Counted from the first letter of the stretch, positions 1 to 6,262 are shown. The stretch is DNA of 8,159 bases from Bacteroidota bacterium (GCA_030691295.1 JAUYEQ010000455.1:1-8159); one strand, 5' to 3'. The notes: a model not told the origin generated them from the sequence alone. A program made the numbers and translations.

Positions 1-252
1 GTTTACATTAAGTCTAAAATGGATTGCATGGACTGTTAATTAACACTTACAAAATACCTGAAATTCGAAAAATGGATGAAATCATTTAAAGTTGATCTGG
101 TATCAAATACAATCAAGGTAGTATATAAATCAGAAAAAAATACTCCTGAAAATATTGCCAAAGGAATTAAAAAGAATGGTTATGAAGCCAATCTTATTTC
201 TGAAGAAGAATACAATAAGTTATTCGGAAATGCTCCAAAAAAGAAGAATTAA
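1..252 (+). pseudogene. HMA (heavy-metal-associated) domain protein, 3' part, interrupted by an in-frame stop
   Basis: Frame 1 reads VYIKSKMDCMDC, then TAA at 37-39, then LTLTKYLKFEKWMKSFKVDL and onward with no further stop until TAA at 250-252. The pattern fits an HMA fold: a CxxC metal site (Cys codons at 25-27 and 34-36), hydrophobics at +4 and +8 after the second Cys (helix 1), a beta strand (VDLVSNTIKVVY), then TPENIAKGIKKNGYEA for helix 2 and the last strand. HMA proteins bind soft metals such as Cu(I), Zn or Hg in chaperones or at the N-terminus of metal ATPases. The homology runs unbroken across the stop, so this looks like a nonsense mutation (for example AAA or GAA to TAA) or a sequencing error. 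Other genes here end in TAA, so the codon is not reassigned. A restart at ATG 76 would give a 58-residue product lacking the metal site. The 5' end lies outside the window. Family assignment is fairly sure; loss of function is inferred. Confidence 0.6.
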
Positions 253-302
253 TCGTTTCTTTATTGAATGATTTTGACATTCACACTATTAAAAACGAAA
301 TT

Positions 303-740
303 ATGAAACTATTGGAACACTTTGACCACCCGGAAAAGAGACAGGATAAGGAACATTTTAAACATCTCATTCAAATTGCTTTGGCTGATGGGATAATTCG
401 GGATAGTGAAATGGAAATGCTGCACCGGCTTGGCAAAAACATGGGTTTTACCGACCCCGAAATTGATGATTTGCTGGCAACTGCTAATAACGTGGCATAC
501 AATCCGCCCTACGAATTAACGAAACGATTTGACCAGATTTACAGTATAATCAAAATGGTTTTAGCCGACGGGAATATAGACAGTAACCAAATGCGGTTAG
601 CATCAGTGATTGCAATAAAATCAGGATTTGTGGACGATGAAATACCTGCGTTACTCGAATTGTTGTTAAATGGAATTGAAAAAGGAGATGATGAAGAACA
701 TCTTTTCAGAGTGTATAAAAAGAAAATAATGCGGTTATAA
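303..740 (+). CDS. TerB-like small helical protein
   Basis: A 145-residue soluble, acidic, helical protein with two related segments, each built around an ADGxI turn: IQIALADGIIRDSEMEMLHR and IKMVLADGNIDSNQMRLASV. Each is followed by a short helix ending in GF-(T/V)DxEI-LL. This duplicated acidic arrangement is typical of the TerB fold (tellurite-resistance protein B and relatives), whose acidic residues bind metal in known members. The precise job of stand-alone TerB-like proteins in Bacteroidota is not established, and no other ter genes are present. The start is uncertain: ATG at 303 has no clear Shine-Dalgarno site, and an in-frame TTG at 264 would add 13 residues (158 aa). I prefer the ATG, because the added residues carry no recognisable domain. 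The gene lies just after the broken HMA gene, on the same strand, and may share its transcript. No signal peptide or membrane segment is seen. Confidence 0.7.
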   Translation: MKLLEHFDHPEKRQDKEHFKHLIQIALADGIIRDSEMEMLHRLGKNMGFTDPEIDDLLATANNVAYNPPYELTKRFDQIYSIIKMVLADGNIDSNQMRLASVIAIKSGFVDDEIPALLELLLNGIEKGDDEEHLFRVYKKKIMRL

Positions 741-754
741 AAGTACGGCCATGG

Positions 755-782
755 TTGGGTTTGAAAGCTTTTATTACATTTG
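755..782 (+). promoter_or_regulatory. Bacteroidota-type promoter for the symporter gene
   Basis: TACATTTG at 775-782 matches the Bacteroidota -7 consensus TAnnTTTG exactly. A TTG at 755-757 lies 17 bases upstream, at the short end of the spacing expected for the -33 element. Transcription would start around 788-790, leaving a short leader before the ATG at 806. This is a motif match only. Confidence 0.45.
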
Positions 783-805
783 TTTTTCCCAAATTATTCT
801 GATCT

Positions 806-2023
806 ATGCTTTCAAAAATTAAACTTCACTGGCAAATACTGATCGCCCTTATTCTCGCTGTTGCTTTTGGTTATTATCTTCCCAATTTGATTCCGTATGT
901 TTCATGGATGGGTGTCGTCTTTTTGCGTGGCTTGAACATGGTGGTGGTTCCGCTTATTTTAAGTTCTATTATCAGCGGCGTTGCAAGCATCGGGAGCGGA
1001 TCAAATTTGGGACGACTGGGAGTGAAAACACTTTCATACTACGTCGTTACCAGTCTGATAGCCATCCTGACAGGATTGTTTTTTGTTAATCTCCTTCAGC
1101 CAGGTGTAGGTGCGAATCTGGGAACTGCCGAAAGCATTCAATCATTGCCAACAGCCAGCACTTCTGTGAGCGATATCCTGATCCGCACCATTCCTGAAAA
1201 TATTTTTGACGCCATGGCCAAAGGACAAATCCTTCCAGTCATCTTTTTTGCCATTCTGTTTGGTGCATTCATCACGCATATTCCTAAAAAAAAACAGGAA
1301 TTTCTGGTCAGTTTATTTGATTCCATTTTTGAAGTGATGATGAAAATAACCATGTTCATCATCCGGTTTACACCACTCGGTGTGTTTGCCATTGTTTCGA
1401 AAGAAGTGGCCAAAAATTCCGGATCATTGGGAAACATTGCCGGAAGCCTGGGGATATATATGTTGACGGTTTTTATAGCCTTAATTTTTCATGCAGTAAT
1501 TCTTTTGCCCCTCTCGGTTAAAATTCTCGGAAAAGCCAATCCTTACAAGCATTTCAGGAATATGGCCACACCATTGCTTACAGCCTTTTCAACTTCATCG
1601 TCAAATGCTGCTCTTCCATTATCGATGGAAGCAGTCGAGCACAAAAGTGGAGTTTCAAACAAAATTACCAGCTTTACCCTGCCTTTGGGGGCAACTATCA
1701 ACATGAACGGAACCGCTCTCTACGAGTGTGTTGCTGTCATTTTTATTGCTCAGGCTTATGGAATTCAGCTTTCAATGAGTCAGCAGGCTATTGTTGTTGT
1801 CACCGCGCTTTTAGCGGCAATTGGTTCTGCTGGTATCCCAATGGCTGGATTGGTAATGATGACAATCGTTTTAACAGCCGTAAATCTACCACTTGAAGGA
1901 GTTGGTTTAATTCTGGCAGTCGATCGTATTTTGGATATGTCGCGAACTACGGTAAATGTTTGGGGAGATACCTGCGCGGCAGTAATTGTTGCTAAATCAG
2001 AAGGAGAAACGCTGAATGTTTGA
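806..2023 (+). CDS. Dicarboxylate/amino acid:cation symporter (DAACS/SLC1 family), probably an acidic amino acid transporter
   Basis: A 405-residue integral membrane protein of normal length for this family, which uses Na+ or H+ gradients to import glutamate, aspartate or C4-dicarboxylates across the inner membrane by an elevator mechanism. All family signatures are present: the serine-rich hairpin-1 tip STSSSNAALP (residues 262-271), the TM7 cation motif in GATINMNGTA (295-304), the hairpin-2 tip AGIP (342-345), and TM8 DRILDMSRTTVNVWGD (373-388). Against the archaeal aspartate transporter GltPh, D377, R380, N384 and D388 fall at the positions of D394, R397, N401 and D405, the substrate amino- and carboxyl-binding and sodium-site residues. 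That favours Na+-coupled glutamate/aspartate uptake over a DctA-like dicarboxylate role; this is inferred from aligning motifs by eye. The gene appears monocistronic, with its own promoter and a convergent neighbour downstream. Confidence 0.93.
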   Translation: MLSKIKLHWQILIALILAVAFGYYLPNLIPYVSWMGVVFLRGLNMVVVPLILSSIISGVASIGSGSNLGRLGVKTLSYYVVTSLIAILTGLFFVNLLQPGVGANLGTAESIQSLPTASTSVSDILIRTIPENIFDAMAKGQILPVIFFAILFGAFITHIPKKKQEFLVSLFDSIFEVMMKITMFIIRFTPLGVFAIVSKEVAKNSGSLGNIAGSLGIYMLTVFIALIFHAVILLPLSVKILGKANPYKHFRNMATPLLTAFSTSSSNAALPLSMEAVEHKSGVSNKITSFTLPLGATINMNGTALYECVAVIFIAQAYGIQLSMSQQAIVVVTALLAAIGSAGIPMAGLVMMTIVLTAVNLPLEGVGLILAVDRILDMSRTTVNVWGDTCAAVIVAKSEGETLNV

Positions 2024-2113
2024 TTTTCGGGATTCTATGATGGCTGCCATTGGCACGTTTATAGAAATAGCCTTTCTGAACCAGTATGGAAATCAGGTTT
2101 TTTGCAGAAAAGT

Positions 2114-2341
2114 TCATGCTATTTGAAGAGTTAAGGAGTATTCCAAAGTACCCGTATCATCAGGAATATCTTCACCACGATCTTTAAGTTCTTCAATATA
2201 AAGTTCTATTGCTTCTTTAGCCATTTGAATTGATTCTTCAACAGTCTCCCCATAAGTAACACATCCAGACAACGCCGGAACAGAAACTGTATAAGAACCT
2301 TCAGGTTCTTTGTGCAGTAATATTTTGTATGTGAGTTGCAT
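2114..2341 (-). CDS. Solitary HicB-like (UPF0150 family) protein
   Basis: A 75-residue protein starting MQLTYKILLHKEPEGSYTVS with the HicB-like core: a strand pair, then VPALSGCVTYGETVEESIQM, then a long helix (AKEAIELYIEELKDRGEDIP) and a final strand. In hicAB modules HicB neutralises the HicA mRNA interferase through a partly degraded RNase-H-like fold. No HicA-like reading frame (about 60-80 aa, dsRBD-like with a catalytic His) fits on either side: aroC ends 78 bases upstream and the convergent symporter ends 90 bases downstream. There is also no C-terminal DNA-binding domain, so this is the short form. Such solitary HicB proteins are common and their role is unclear. The start was set at the ATG at 2339-2341; an upstream in-frame codon at 2410 would run back through the promoter and the aroC terminator, so I rejected it. 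Confidence 0.82.
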   Translation of the reverse strand: MQLTYKILLHKEPEGSYTVSVPALSGCVTYGETVEESIQMAKEAIELYIEELKDRGEDIPDDTGTLEYSLTLQIA

Positions 2342-2385
2342 GAGGTCGTTTTTATTTAACTGATTATTTGTGAAGATTATTCTAC

Positions 2386-2418
2386 CAAAGATAAAAAAAT
2401 TAAGTTGCAACGATTCAA
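2386..2418 (-). promoter_or_regulatory. Bacteroidota-type promoter for the hicB-like gene
   Basis: On the minus strand, TATCTTTG (plus 2386-2393) matches the -7 consensus TAnnTTTG exactly. A TTG at plus 2416-2418 lies 22 bases upstream, within the range used for the -33 element. Transcription would start near 2380, about 40 bases before the ATG. The element overlaps the aroC terminator, so the hicB-like gene seems to be its own unit. Confidence 0.45.
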
Positions 2419-2422
2419 CTTA
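2393..2422 (-). terminator. Rho-independent terminator of aroC
   Basis: On the minus strand a perfect 7-bp stem, TAAGTTG / CAACTTA (plus arms 2416-2422 and 2401-2407), encloses an 8-base loop and is followed almost directly by seven consecutive T residues (plus 2393-2399). The upstream arm overlaps the aroC TAA stop codon at 2420-2422. The stem is AT-rich, hence weak, but the geometry is that of an intrinsic terminator. Confidence 0.6.
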
Positions 2423-3502
2423 TAAATTTCTAATATTGTTTATCCGGTTCAGCAAATAATGATCGGCCAAAACGATTGCCGCCATTGATTCAACAATTGG
2501 AACCGCTCTTGGAAGTACACATGGATCGTGACGACCTTTTGGATTTATTATCACCTCATTTGCTGCCCGATCGACTGTATTTTGTTCTTTAAGCAAAGTT
2601 GCGATGGGCTTAAATGCGACATTAAAGTAGATATCTTCGCCGTTGGAAATGCCACCTTGTATTCCTCCTGAATTGTTTGTTTTGGTGCGCACACCATTTT
2701 CAGTCCTGATAAAAACATCGTTGTGCTCTGAGCCTGACAAACGCGTTCCTTCGAAGCCCGAACCATATTCAAAACCTTTCACGGCATTTATTCCTAGCAT
2801 GGCAAAACCCAAATCGGCATGTAATTTATTGAAAACAGGTTCGCCCCAGCCAGCAGGAACGCCTTGAATAACTCCGGTTACAATACCGCCAACAGTGTCG
2901 TGATCATTGCCGGCTTCCTCAATGCGTGCAATCATTCTTTTGGCAGTATCCGAATCCGGACAACGCACAATGTTGGTTTCAGTTTGGCTCAAATCAAGTT
3001 CGGTGTATGGTTTTTCGAGTTCAATGTTTCCAACACGTGAAACAAAAGCCTGAATGGAAACGCCTGCTTTTTTCAACAGTAATTTGGCAACAGCTCCTGC
3101 CACAACACGGGCAATGGTTTCACGAGCCGATGAGCGACCTCCGCCACGATGGTCGCGGGTTCCGTATTTCTGAATATAAGTATAATCGGCATGTGACGGT
3201 CTGAAAACATCTTTCAGATCGTTGTAGTCGGCCGAATGCTGATCTTTGTTCCGGACAATAAAACCGATGGGAGTTCCTTGCGTTTTTCCTTCAAAAATTC
3301 CGGATAAAAATTCAACCTGATCGTTTTCGTCACGCTGAGTGGTAATTTTTGATTGTCCGGGTTTACGACGGTCCAATTCATTCTGGATAAAATCCAAATC
3401 GATTTCCAATCCTGCCGGGCAACCGTCAATAACTCCACCGATGGCTCTACCGTGCGACTCGCCAAAAGATGTTAACCTGAAAATTTGTCCAAAACTGTTC
3501 AT
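2420..3502 (-). CDS. aroC: Chorismate synthase
   Basis: Catalyses the last shikimate-pathway step, 5-enolpyruvylshikimate-3-phosphate to chorismate plus phosphate, using reduced FMN; chorismate feeds Phe/Tyr/Trp, folate and menaquinone synthesis. The 360-residue length is normal. Signatures in order: [14 protein letters not shown] at residues 5-18 (with invariant His17), RPSHADYTY at 101-109 (a second conserved His), [14 protein letters not shown] at 116-129 (substrate phosphate and FMN region), and [17 protein letters not shown] from residue 324. All expected motifs are intact. The start is the ATG at 3500-3502, because [11 protein letters not shown] is the family's usual N-terminus. The frame stays open upstream to 3712 but only through the low-complexity tail of slyD, so that extension is spurious. 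slyD lies 91 bases upstream on the same strand with a strong hairpin between; the gene ends inside its own terminator. Confidence 0.98.
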   Translation of the reverse strand: MNSFGQIFRLTSFGESHGRAIGGVIDGCPAGLEIDLDFIQNELDRRKPGQSKITTQRDENDQVEFLSGIFEGKTQGTPIGFIVRNKDQHSADYNDLKDVFRPSHADYTYIQKYGTRDHRGGGRSSARETIARVVAGAVAKLLLKKAGVSIQAFVSRVGNIELEKPYTELDLSQTETNIVRCPDSDTAKRMIARIEEAGNDHDTVGGIVTGVIQGVPAGWGEPVFNKLHADLGFAMLGINAVKGFEYGSGFEGTRLSGSEHNDVFIRTENGVRTKTNNSGGIQGGISNGEDIYFNVAFKPIATLLKEQNTVDRAANEVIINPKGRHDPCVLPRAVPIVESMAAIVLADHYLLNRINNIRNL

Positions 3503-3531
3503 ACCGTCAAAAATGAGATTCGTAAAAACTA

Positions 3532-3572
3532 AAAATGTTGTTTCAAAACACGAAGTTCTGAAACAACATTTT
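3532..3572 (-). terminator. Perfect 14-bp inverted repeat between slyD and aroC, likely terminator
   Basis: The arms AAAATGTTGTTTCA (3532-3545) and TGAAACAACATTTT (3559-3572) are exact reverse complements around a 13-base loop. On the minus strand the hairpin comes 21 bases after the slyD stop codon and is followed by a T-rich stretch (TTTTTAGTTTTTA), as expected for an intrinsic terminator of slyD. It sits about 30 bases ahead of the aroC start, so it may attenuate rather than fully block read-through. The symmetric A/T flanks would let it work in either direction. Confidence 0.6.
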
Positions 3573-3593
3573 AAAATTATCTGATTGCACTGA

Positions 3594-4190
3594 TTAGCAA
3601 CCGCATCCGCAACCGCCTTTGCTTTCGGTTCCGCAACCGCCATCGGCACATTCTTCGTCGCCGCAACCACCATCACCGCATCCGCCGCTTCCGCAACCAC
3701 AACTTCCACCACCTAATGTAGCAGCAATTTCTTCATCTGTTGCTTCTCTCACTTCAAGAATTTCACCTTTAAAGAATAAATTCTCTCCGGCCAATGGATG
3801 ATTGAAGTCCATTTTTACAATATCATCAGTGATTTCCATTACCAGACCATTCAGGCGTTGTCCGCTGGTACTCATCATTGGGACTGTACTTCCGATAGCC
3901 ACGACCTCATTGTCAAATTCACCGTCAATAATGAAAAGATGCTTTGGAAGATCAACAATTGCATTTTCGTCCAATTCTCCGTAGGCATCAACATCTGCCA
4001 AACTAATCTCGAAAGGGTTGCCTGCTTCGTAACCTTCTAGCAATGATTCGAATTTTGGGAGCATCAAACCTGCACCAAAGACAAAACTCAATGGTTTCTC
4101 GCTGGTCGCCTGCTCAATCATATCTCCCTTAAAATCATCGTAATGAAGATCGTATGTCAGTGAAACCATTTTGTTTTTACCTATTTTCAT
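3594..4190 (-). CDS. slyD: SlyD-type FKBP peptidyl-prolyl cis-trans isomerase with Cys-rich tail
   Basis: A 198-residue cytoplasmic prolyl isomerase/chaperone that speeds proline-limited folding; in enterobacteria SlyD also supplies nickel for hydrogenase maturation. The N-terminus [15 protein letters not shown] and [19 protein letters not shown] (39-57) plus VDAYGE (67-72) form the first FKBP part. Residues about 74-122 are the insert-in-flap chaperone domain, and [20 protein letters not shown] (125-144) with [10 protein letters not shown] closes the FKBP fold. Residues 160-198 form a Gly/Cys tail with nine cysteines (164, 166, 171, 176, 181, 186, 194, 196, 198), several acidic residues and no histidine. 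This is a probable metal-binding tail, but its ligands differ from the His/Cys mix of E. coli SlyD. The ATG at 4188-4190 is preceded by an AGAAAG purine stretch and fits the family start. The gene appears to be its own transcription unit, with a likely terminator downstream. Confidence 0.93.
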   Translation of the reverse strand: MKIGKNKMVSLTYDLHYDDFKGDMIEQATSEKPLSFVFGAGLMLPKFESLLEGYEAGNPFEISLADVDAYGELDENAIVDLPKHLFIIDGEFDNEVVAIGSTVPMMSTSGQRLNGLVMEITDDIVKMDFNHPLAGENLFFKGEILEVREATDEEIAATLGGGSCGCGSGGCGDGGCGDEECADGGCGTESKGGCGCGC

Positions 4191-4273
4191 AGCTTTCTGT
4201 TTTTGTTTTAAATTTTAAATAATGGTACAAAGAAATAAAATTCGCTGGTAATATAAAAAGTATCAGCTTATTC

Positions 4274-4304
4274 ATTTCTGATTGTTAAAGATAACATCAG
4301 AAAT
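4274..4304 (-). terminator. Hairpin downstream of the DUF4465/T9SS gene, possible terminator
   Basis: ATTTCTGAT (4274-4282) pairs exactly with ATCAGAAAT (4296-4304). After a single bulged T at 4283, GTTA (4284-4287) pairs with TAAC (4292-4295), closing on an AAGA loop. This gives 13 base pairs. It lies 53 bases past the stop codon of the DUF4465 gene and before slyD. The nearest T-run on the minus strand (TTTTT, plus 4255-4259) starts about 14 bases after the stem, so it is not a textbook terminator; it could protect the mRNA 3' end instead. Confidence 0.4.
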
Positions 4305-4357
4305 TCGCTTTGGTTTATTAATGATTCCTAATAAATGAAAGGTTTTGTTCCTTTTCT

Positions 4358-5971
4358 CTATTTTTTCATCAACTTGGTAGTAAACCGATTTTTTCCTTCA
4401 GTAATTTCCAGAAAATAAACGCCTGATTTTAAATTTGCCAGATCATTAATCACCTGATTATTATAAACATTGACATATTCATTTACGATTCTTCCGGCAA
4501 CATCAGAAATGACAACCCTTGCATTTGATTTTATTCCTGAAATCGTTATCCGGTCGCTGAAAGGATTTGGGTAAACAGAAGCCTGCAACTGCTGCATGTT
4601 GGGCGATGAAGTCAAAACCTCGTGGTTCAGGTTGTCGATACAAAAATATCCCGGAGTGTTCATTCCCCAGTTCCCGTTGTCAGATGAGCGCAAAGAAAAT
4701 TCAAGTTTTGAAATCCGGCCAAACTTCGAAAGGTTCACCCATTTCCATGTATCAAGAATGTAATCGTTTGAATTAATGCTGTACATGAAATCGGCCAGGA
4801 AGAATTCAATTTTTCCTGAAGACTGGTTGTCGGAATTAAATCCTTCGATGGTTAAAATCAGGTAATCTTCATCGTTTCCTGTTTCGCCGCCGAATTTTTT
4901 CGAGAAAACATCCCCGTTTCTCATCGATTGATAGGCGTAAGTACTATTTGTAACATACAATCCTGAAACGATGGTATCTTTAAATAATATGGTTGAAACA
5001 GGGGTAGGATATACAACGGCATAGGTTGGAGTTCCGGATACACCTTTTCCGGTAATAGCGCTGTATTGGTTTTCCCAGCCCGGAGTTCTTGTATCGGTTT
5101 GGTTTGATGCTGCGAAACCCGACCAGCTTCCCCAATCGGCATTGTAATCATTCATAAACCTGAAATTTCCGCTGGTAAAACTACCTTTCAGGTCACTTCC
5201 GTTAAAATAACCCTGAGTTCCGAGAACCAAATTCTCGAAACCTGCAAAAGTTACCGGTTGATAATCGTATGGTTTTTCGCCATTTAAATCGTCCATGCAG
5301 AAATACCCGGGAGTATTCATAAATCCGTAACTGTTATCGCTCGAACTTAAACTAAACCGCAGTTTGCCAGCTTCTTTCAGCTCGCTTAAATCAACCCAAG
5401 TCCATTTGTTCAGGATATAGTCTTTGGAATTATCGGCAAAACGAAAATCGGCCAGATAGAAATAAACAGTATCAACCGGTTTTCCGGCATCATTCAATGC
5501 TTCAATCATCAGTTTAAAAAAGTCAGGATCGCTGCCGTTTTCGCCACCGAATTTCTTTGAAAACTGGTCGCCGTTTTTCATCGACAAATAAGCATAAGCT
5601 GAATTTGTTATATAAAATCCGCTGACTTTGGTAACCGCACTAAACGATGCTTCAGCCGATGGGGAAGGGTAGCAGACTGCGTAATTTGCGCTTCCTGCAT
5701 AGCCGCGTCCGGTAATTGCGCTGTACTGATTCCCATACCCGGCAGTTGTTATATCTGTCATATTCGAGTACGCGAAACCACTCCAGTATTGCCAATCGTT
5801 GTTGTACGAGTTGTGGAAAGCGATTCCACCACTTTCAAAACTTCCGGATAGATCGGAGCCGTTCCAGAATTTTTCCGGAGCCAGGTTCAGTTCGTCGAAT
5901 TTGGCAACAGATTGTGCCACTGAATTAAATGCAAAAAAGGTGGCAACTATTGCCAGGTAGATGTGTTTCAT
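4358..5971 (-). CDS. Secreted protein with two DUF4465 domains and a T9SS type A sorting domain, under cobalamin riboswitch control
   Basis: The 537-residue product begins with a Sec signal peptide (MKHIYLAIVATFFAFNSVAQ, likely cut after Gln20; no lipobox Cys). Two tandem DUF4465 copies follow, about residues 25-230 and 245-450. They share F/WNGSDLxGSF, WSGFAxSNxTD, NQYSAITGxG, YAYxSMxNGDxFSKKFGG, FxLADF, DYIL-W-WV(D/N)LS and NTPGYFCxD(D/N)LN. The C-terminus (465-537) is a T9SS sorting domain: VYPNPF, ISDVAGR, LKSGVYFLEI and a final KLMKK. The mature protein should therefore cross the outer membrane and be attached to the surface or released. DUF4465 is a mostly beta family of largely unproven function. 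From memory, unverified, similar domains occur in accessory surface proteins of Bacteroides B12 loci (compare the cobamide-binding protein BtuH). The B12 riboswitch ends 85 bases upstream, so a cobamide-capture role is a reasonable inference, not a demonstrated one. The ATG at 5969-5971 is chosen because the signal peptide starts there; an in-frame TTG at 6034 would place 21 unsuitable residues in front. Confidence 0.88.
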   Translation of the reverse strand: MKHIYLAIVATFFAFNSVAQSVAKFDELNLAPEKFWNGSDLSGSFESGGIAFHNSYNNDWQYWSGFAYSNMTDITTAGYGNQYSAITGRGYAGSANYAVCYPSPSAEASFSAVTKVSGFYITNSAYAYLSMKNGDQFSKKFGGENGSDPDFFKLMIEALNDAGKPVDTVYFYLADFRFADNSKDYILNKWTWVDLSELKEAGKLRFSLSSSDNSYGFMNTPGYFCMDDLNGEKPYDYQPVTFAGFENLVLGTQGYFNGSDLKGSFTSGNFRFMNDYNADWGSWSGFAASNQTDTRTPGWENQYSAITGKGVSGTPTYAVVYPTPVSTILFKDTIVSGLYVTNSTYAYQSMRNGDVFSKKFGGETGNDEDYLILTIEGFNSDNQSSGKIEFFLADFMYSINSNDYILDTWKWVNLSKFGRISKLEFSLRSSDNGNWGMNTPGYFCIDNLNHEVLTSSPNMQQLQASVYPNPFSDRITISGIKSNARVVISDVAGRIVNEYVNVYNNQVINDLANLKSGVYFLEITEGKNRFTTKLMKK

Positions 5972-6056
5972 TATGTAATAATTTTGAATGTTTTCAAAAT
6001 AATTACAATACGCAAAACTGCTGAAATAACCCAATGAATATCGTTTTGGTTACTCC

Positions 6057-6078
6057 AAGCTTTTTCTCCCGAAAGCTT
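6057..6078 (-). promoter_or_regulatory. P13-like hairpin of the cobalamin riboswitch (expression platform)
   Basis: On the minus strand AAGCTTT (plus 6072-6078) pairs with AAAGCTT (plus 6057-6063) around the loop CGGGAGAA. The loop's CGGG (plus 6068-6071) is complementary to CCCG in the aptamer's L5 loop (plus 6196-6199). In class I cobalamin riboswitches a kissing interaction between L5 and L13 forms on ligand binding and shuts off expression; this hairpin has the right position and loop sequence for that partner. No U-run follows, which argues against a simple terminator. Confidence 0.6.
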
Positions 6079-6091
6079 TGAATATTGTATC

Positions 6092-6262
6092 ACGAAATGG
6101 CAGGTCTTCTGGCTTACTCTATTTTTGCGGCCTTCCCATCCCGGTTTACCGGGGCAGTGGCGTGAGTTGCAAAAATTTAACAGAGTTTACAGCTGCGGGT
6201 ACAGCTCCGGAATTTAACCGGATTCCCTCTTGATACTCGTTTAAAAGCATCACCAATTCGGC
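6092..6262 (-). ncRNA. Cobalamin (vitamin B12) riboswitch aptamer
   Basis: Read on the minus strand, the conserved blocks of the class appear in order: TTGGTG (plus 6251-6256); GAGGGAATCCGG, leading into a TCCGG/CCGGA stem; GAGCTGTACCCGCAGCTGTAA, the P5 arm with stem AGCTG/CAGCT (6191-6195 with 6202-6206) and loop L5 TACCCG; GCCACTG, a CCCCGG/CCGGG-type hairpin and GGGAAGG (about 6131-6161); and the closing B12-box end AAGCCAGAAGACCTGCC (6099-6115). Together these are diagnostic of a class I (adenosylcobalamin-type) aptamer. The outer boundaries of the P1 stem are approximate. It faces the DUF4465/T9SS gene on the same strand and is expected to repress it when cobalamin is plentiful. GtrA lies upstream and should not be affected. 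Confidence 0.95.

Noticed and set aside
264..302. TTG start for the TerB-like gene
   Set aside because: Possible, but no ribosome binding site supports it and the 13 added residues match no recognised domain. Kept only as an alternative.
1138..1437. 99-codon reading frame antisense to the symporter
   Set aside because: It lies wholly inside a well-supported gene on the other strand, shows no recognisable domain and is Met/Ile-rich as expected of a shadow frame.
2079..2103. Possible terminator after the symporter (AACC ... GGTT followed by Ts)
   Set aside because: The stem is only four to five base pairs with a 13-base loop, too weak to claim.
2037..2126. 29-codon frame (MMAAIGTFIEIAFLNQYGN...) between symporter and hicB-like gene
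   Set aside because: Too short, no ribosome binding site, overlaps the end of the hicB-like gene on the other strand, and no known small protein is recognised.
2342..2410. Longer start for the hicB-like gene (MQLNFFIFGRIIF...)
   Set aside because: The extension overlaps the promoter and the aroC terminator and is not part of the HicB fold; the ATG at 2341 starts right at the first beta strand.
3600..3710. Short-spaced repeats (CCGCAACC units) resembling a small tandem array
   Set aside because: They are codon repeats for the Gly/Cys tail of SlyD, not a CRISPR array or a separate element.
3503..3712. N-terminal extension of aroC by 70 residues
   Set aside because: The frame is open only because it runs through the low-complexity Gly/Cys tail region of slyD in another frame. 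The residues are Ala/Val-rich with no family match, and ATG 3502 gives the standard chorismate synthase N-terminus.
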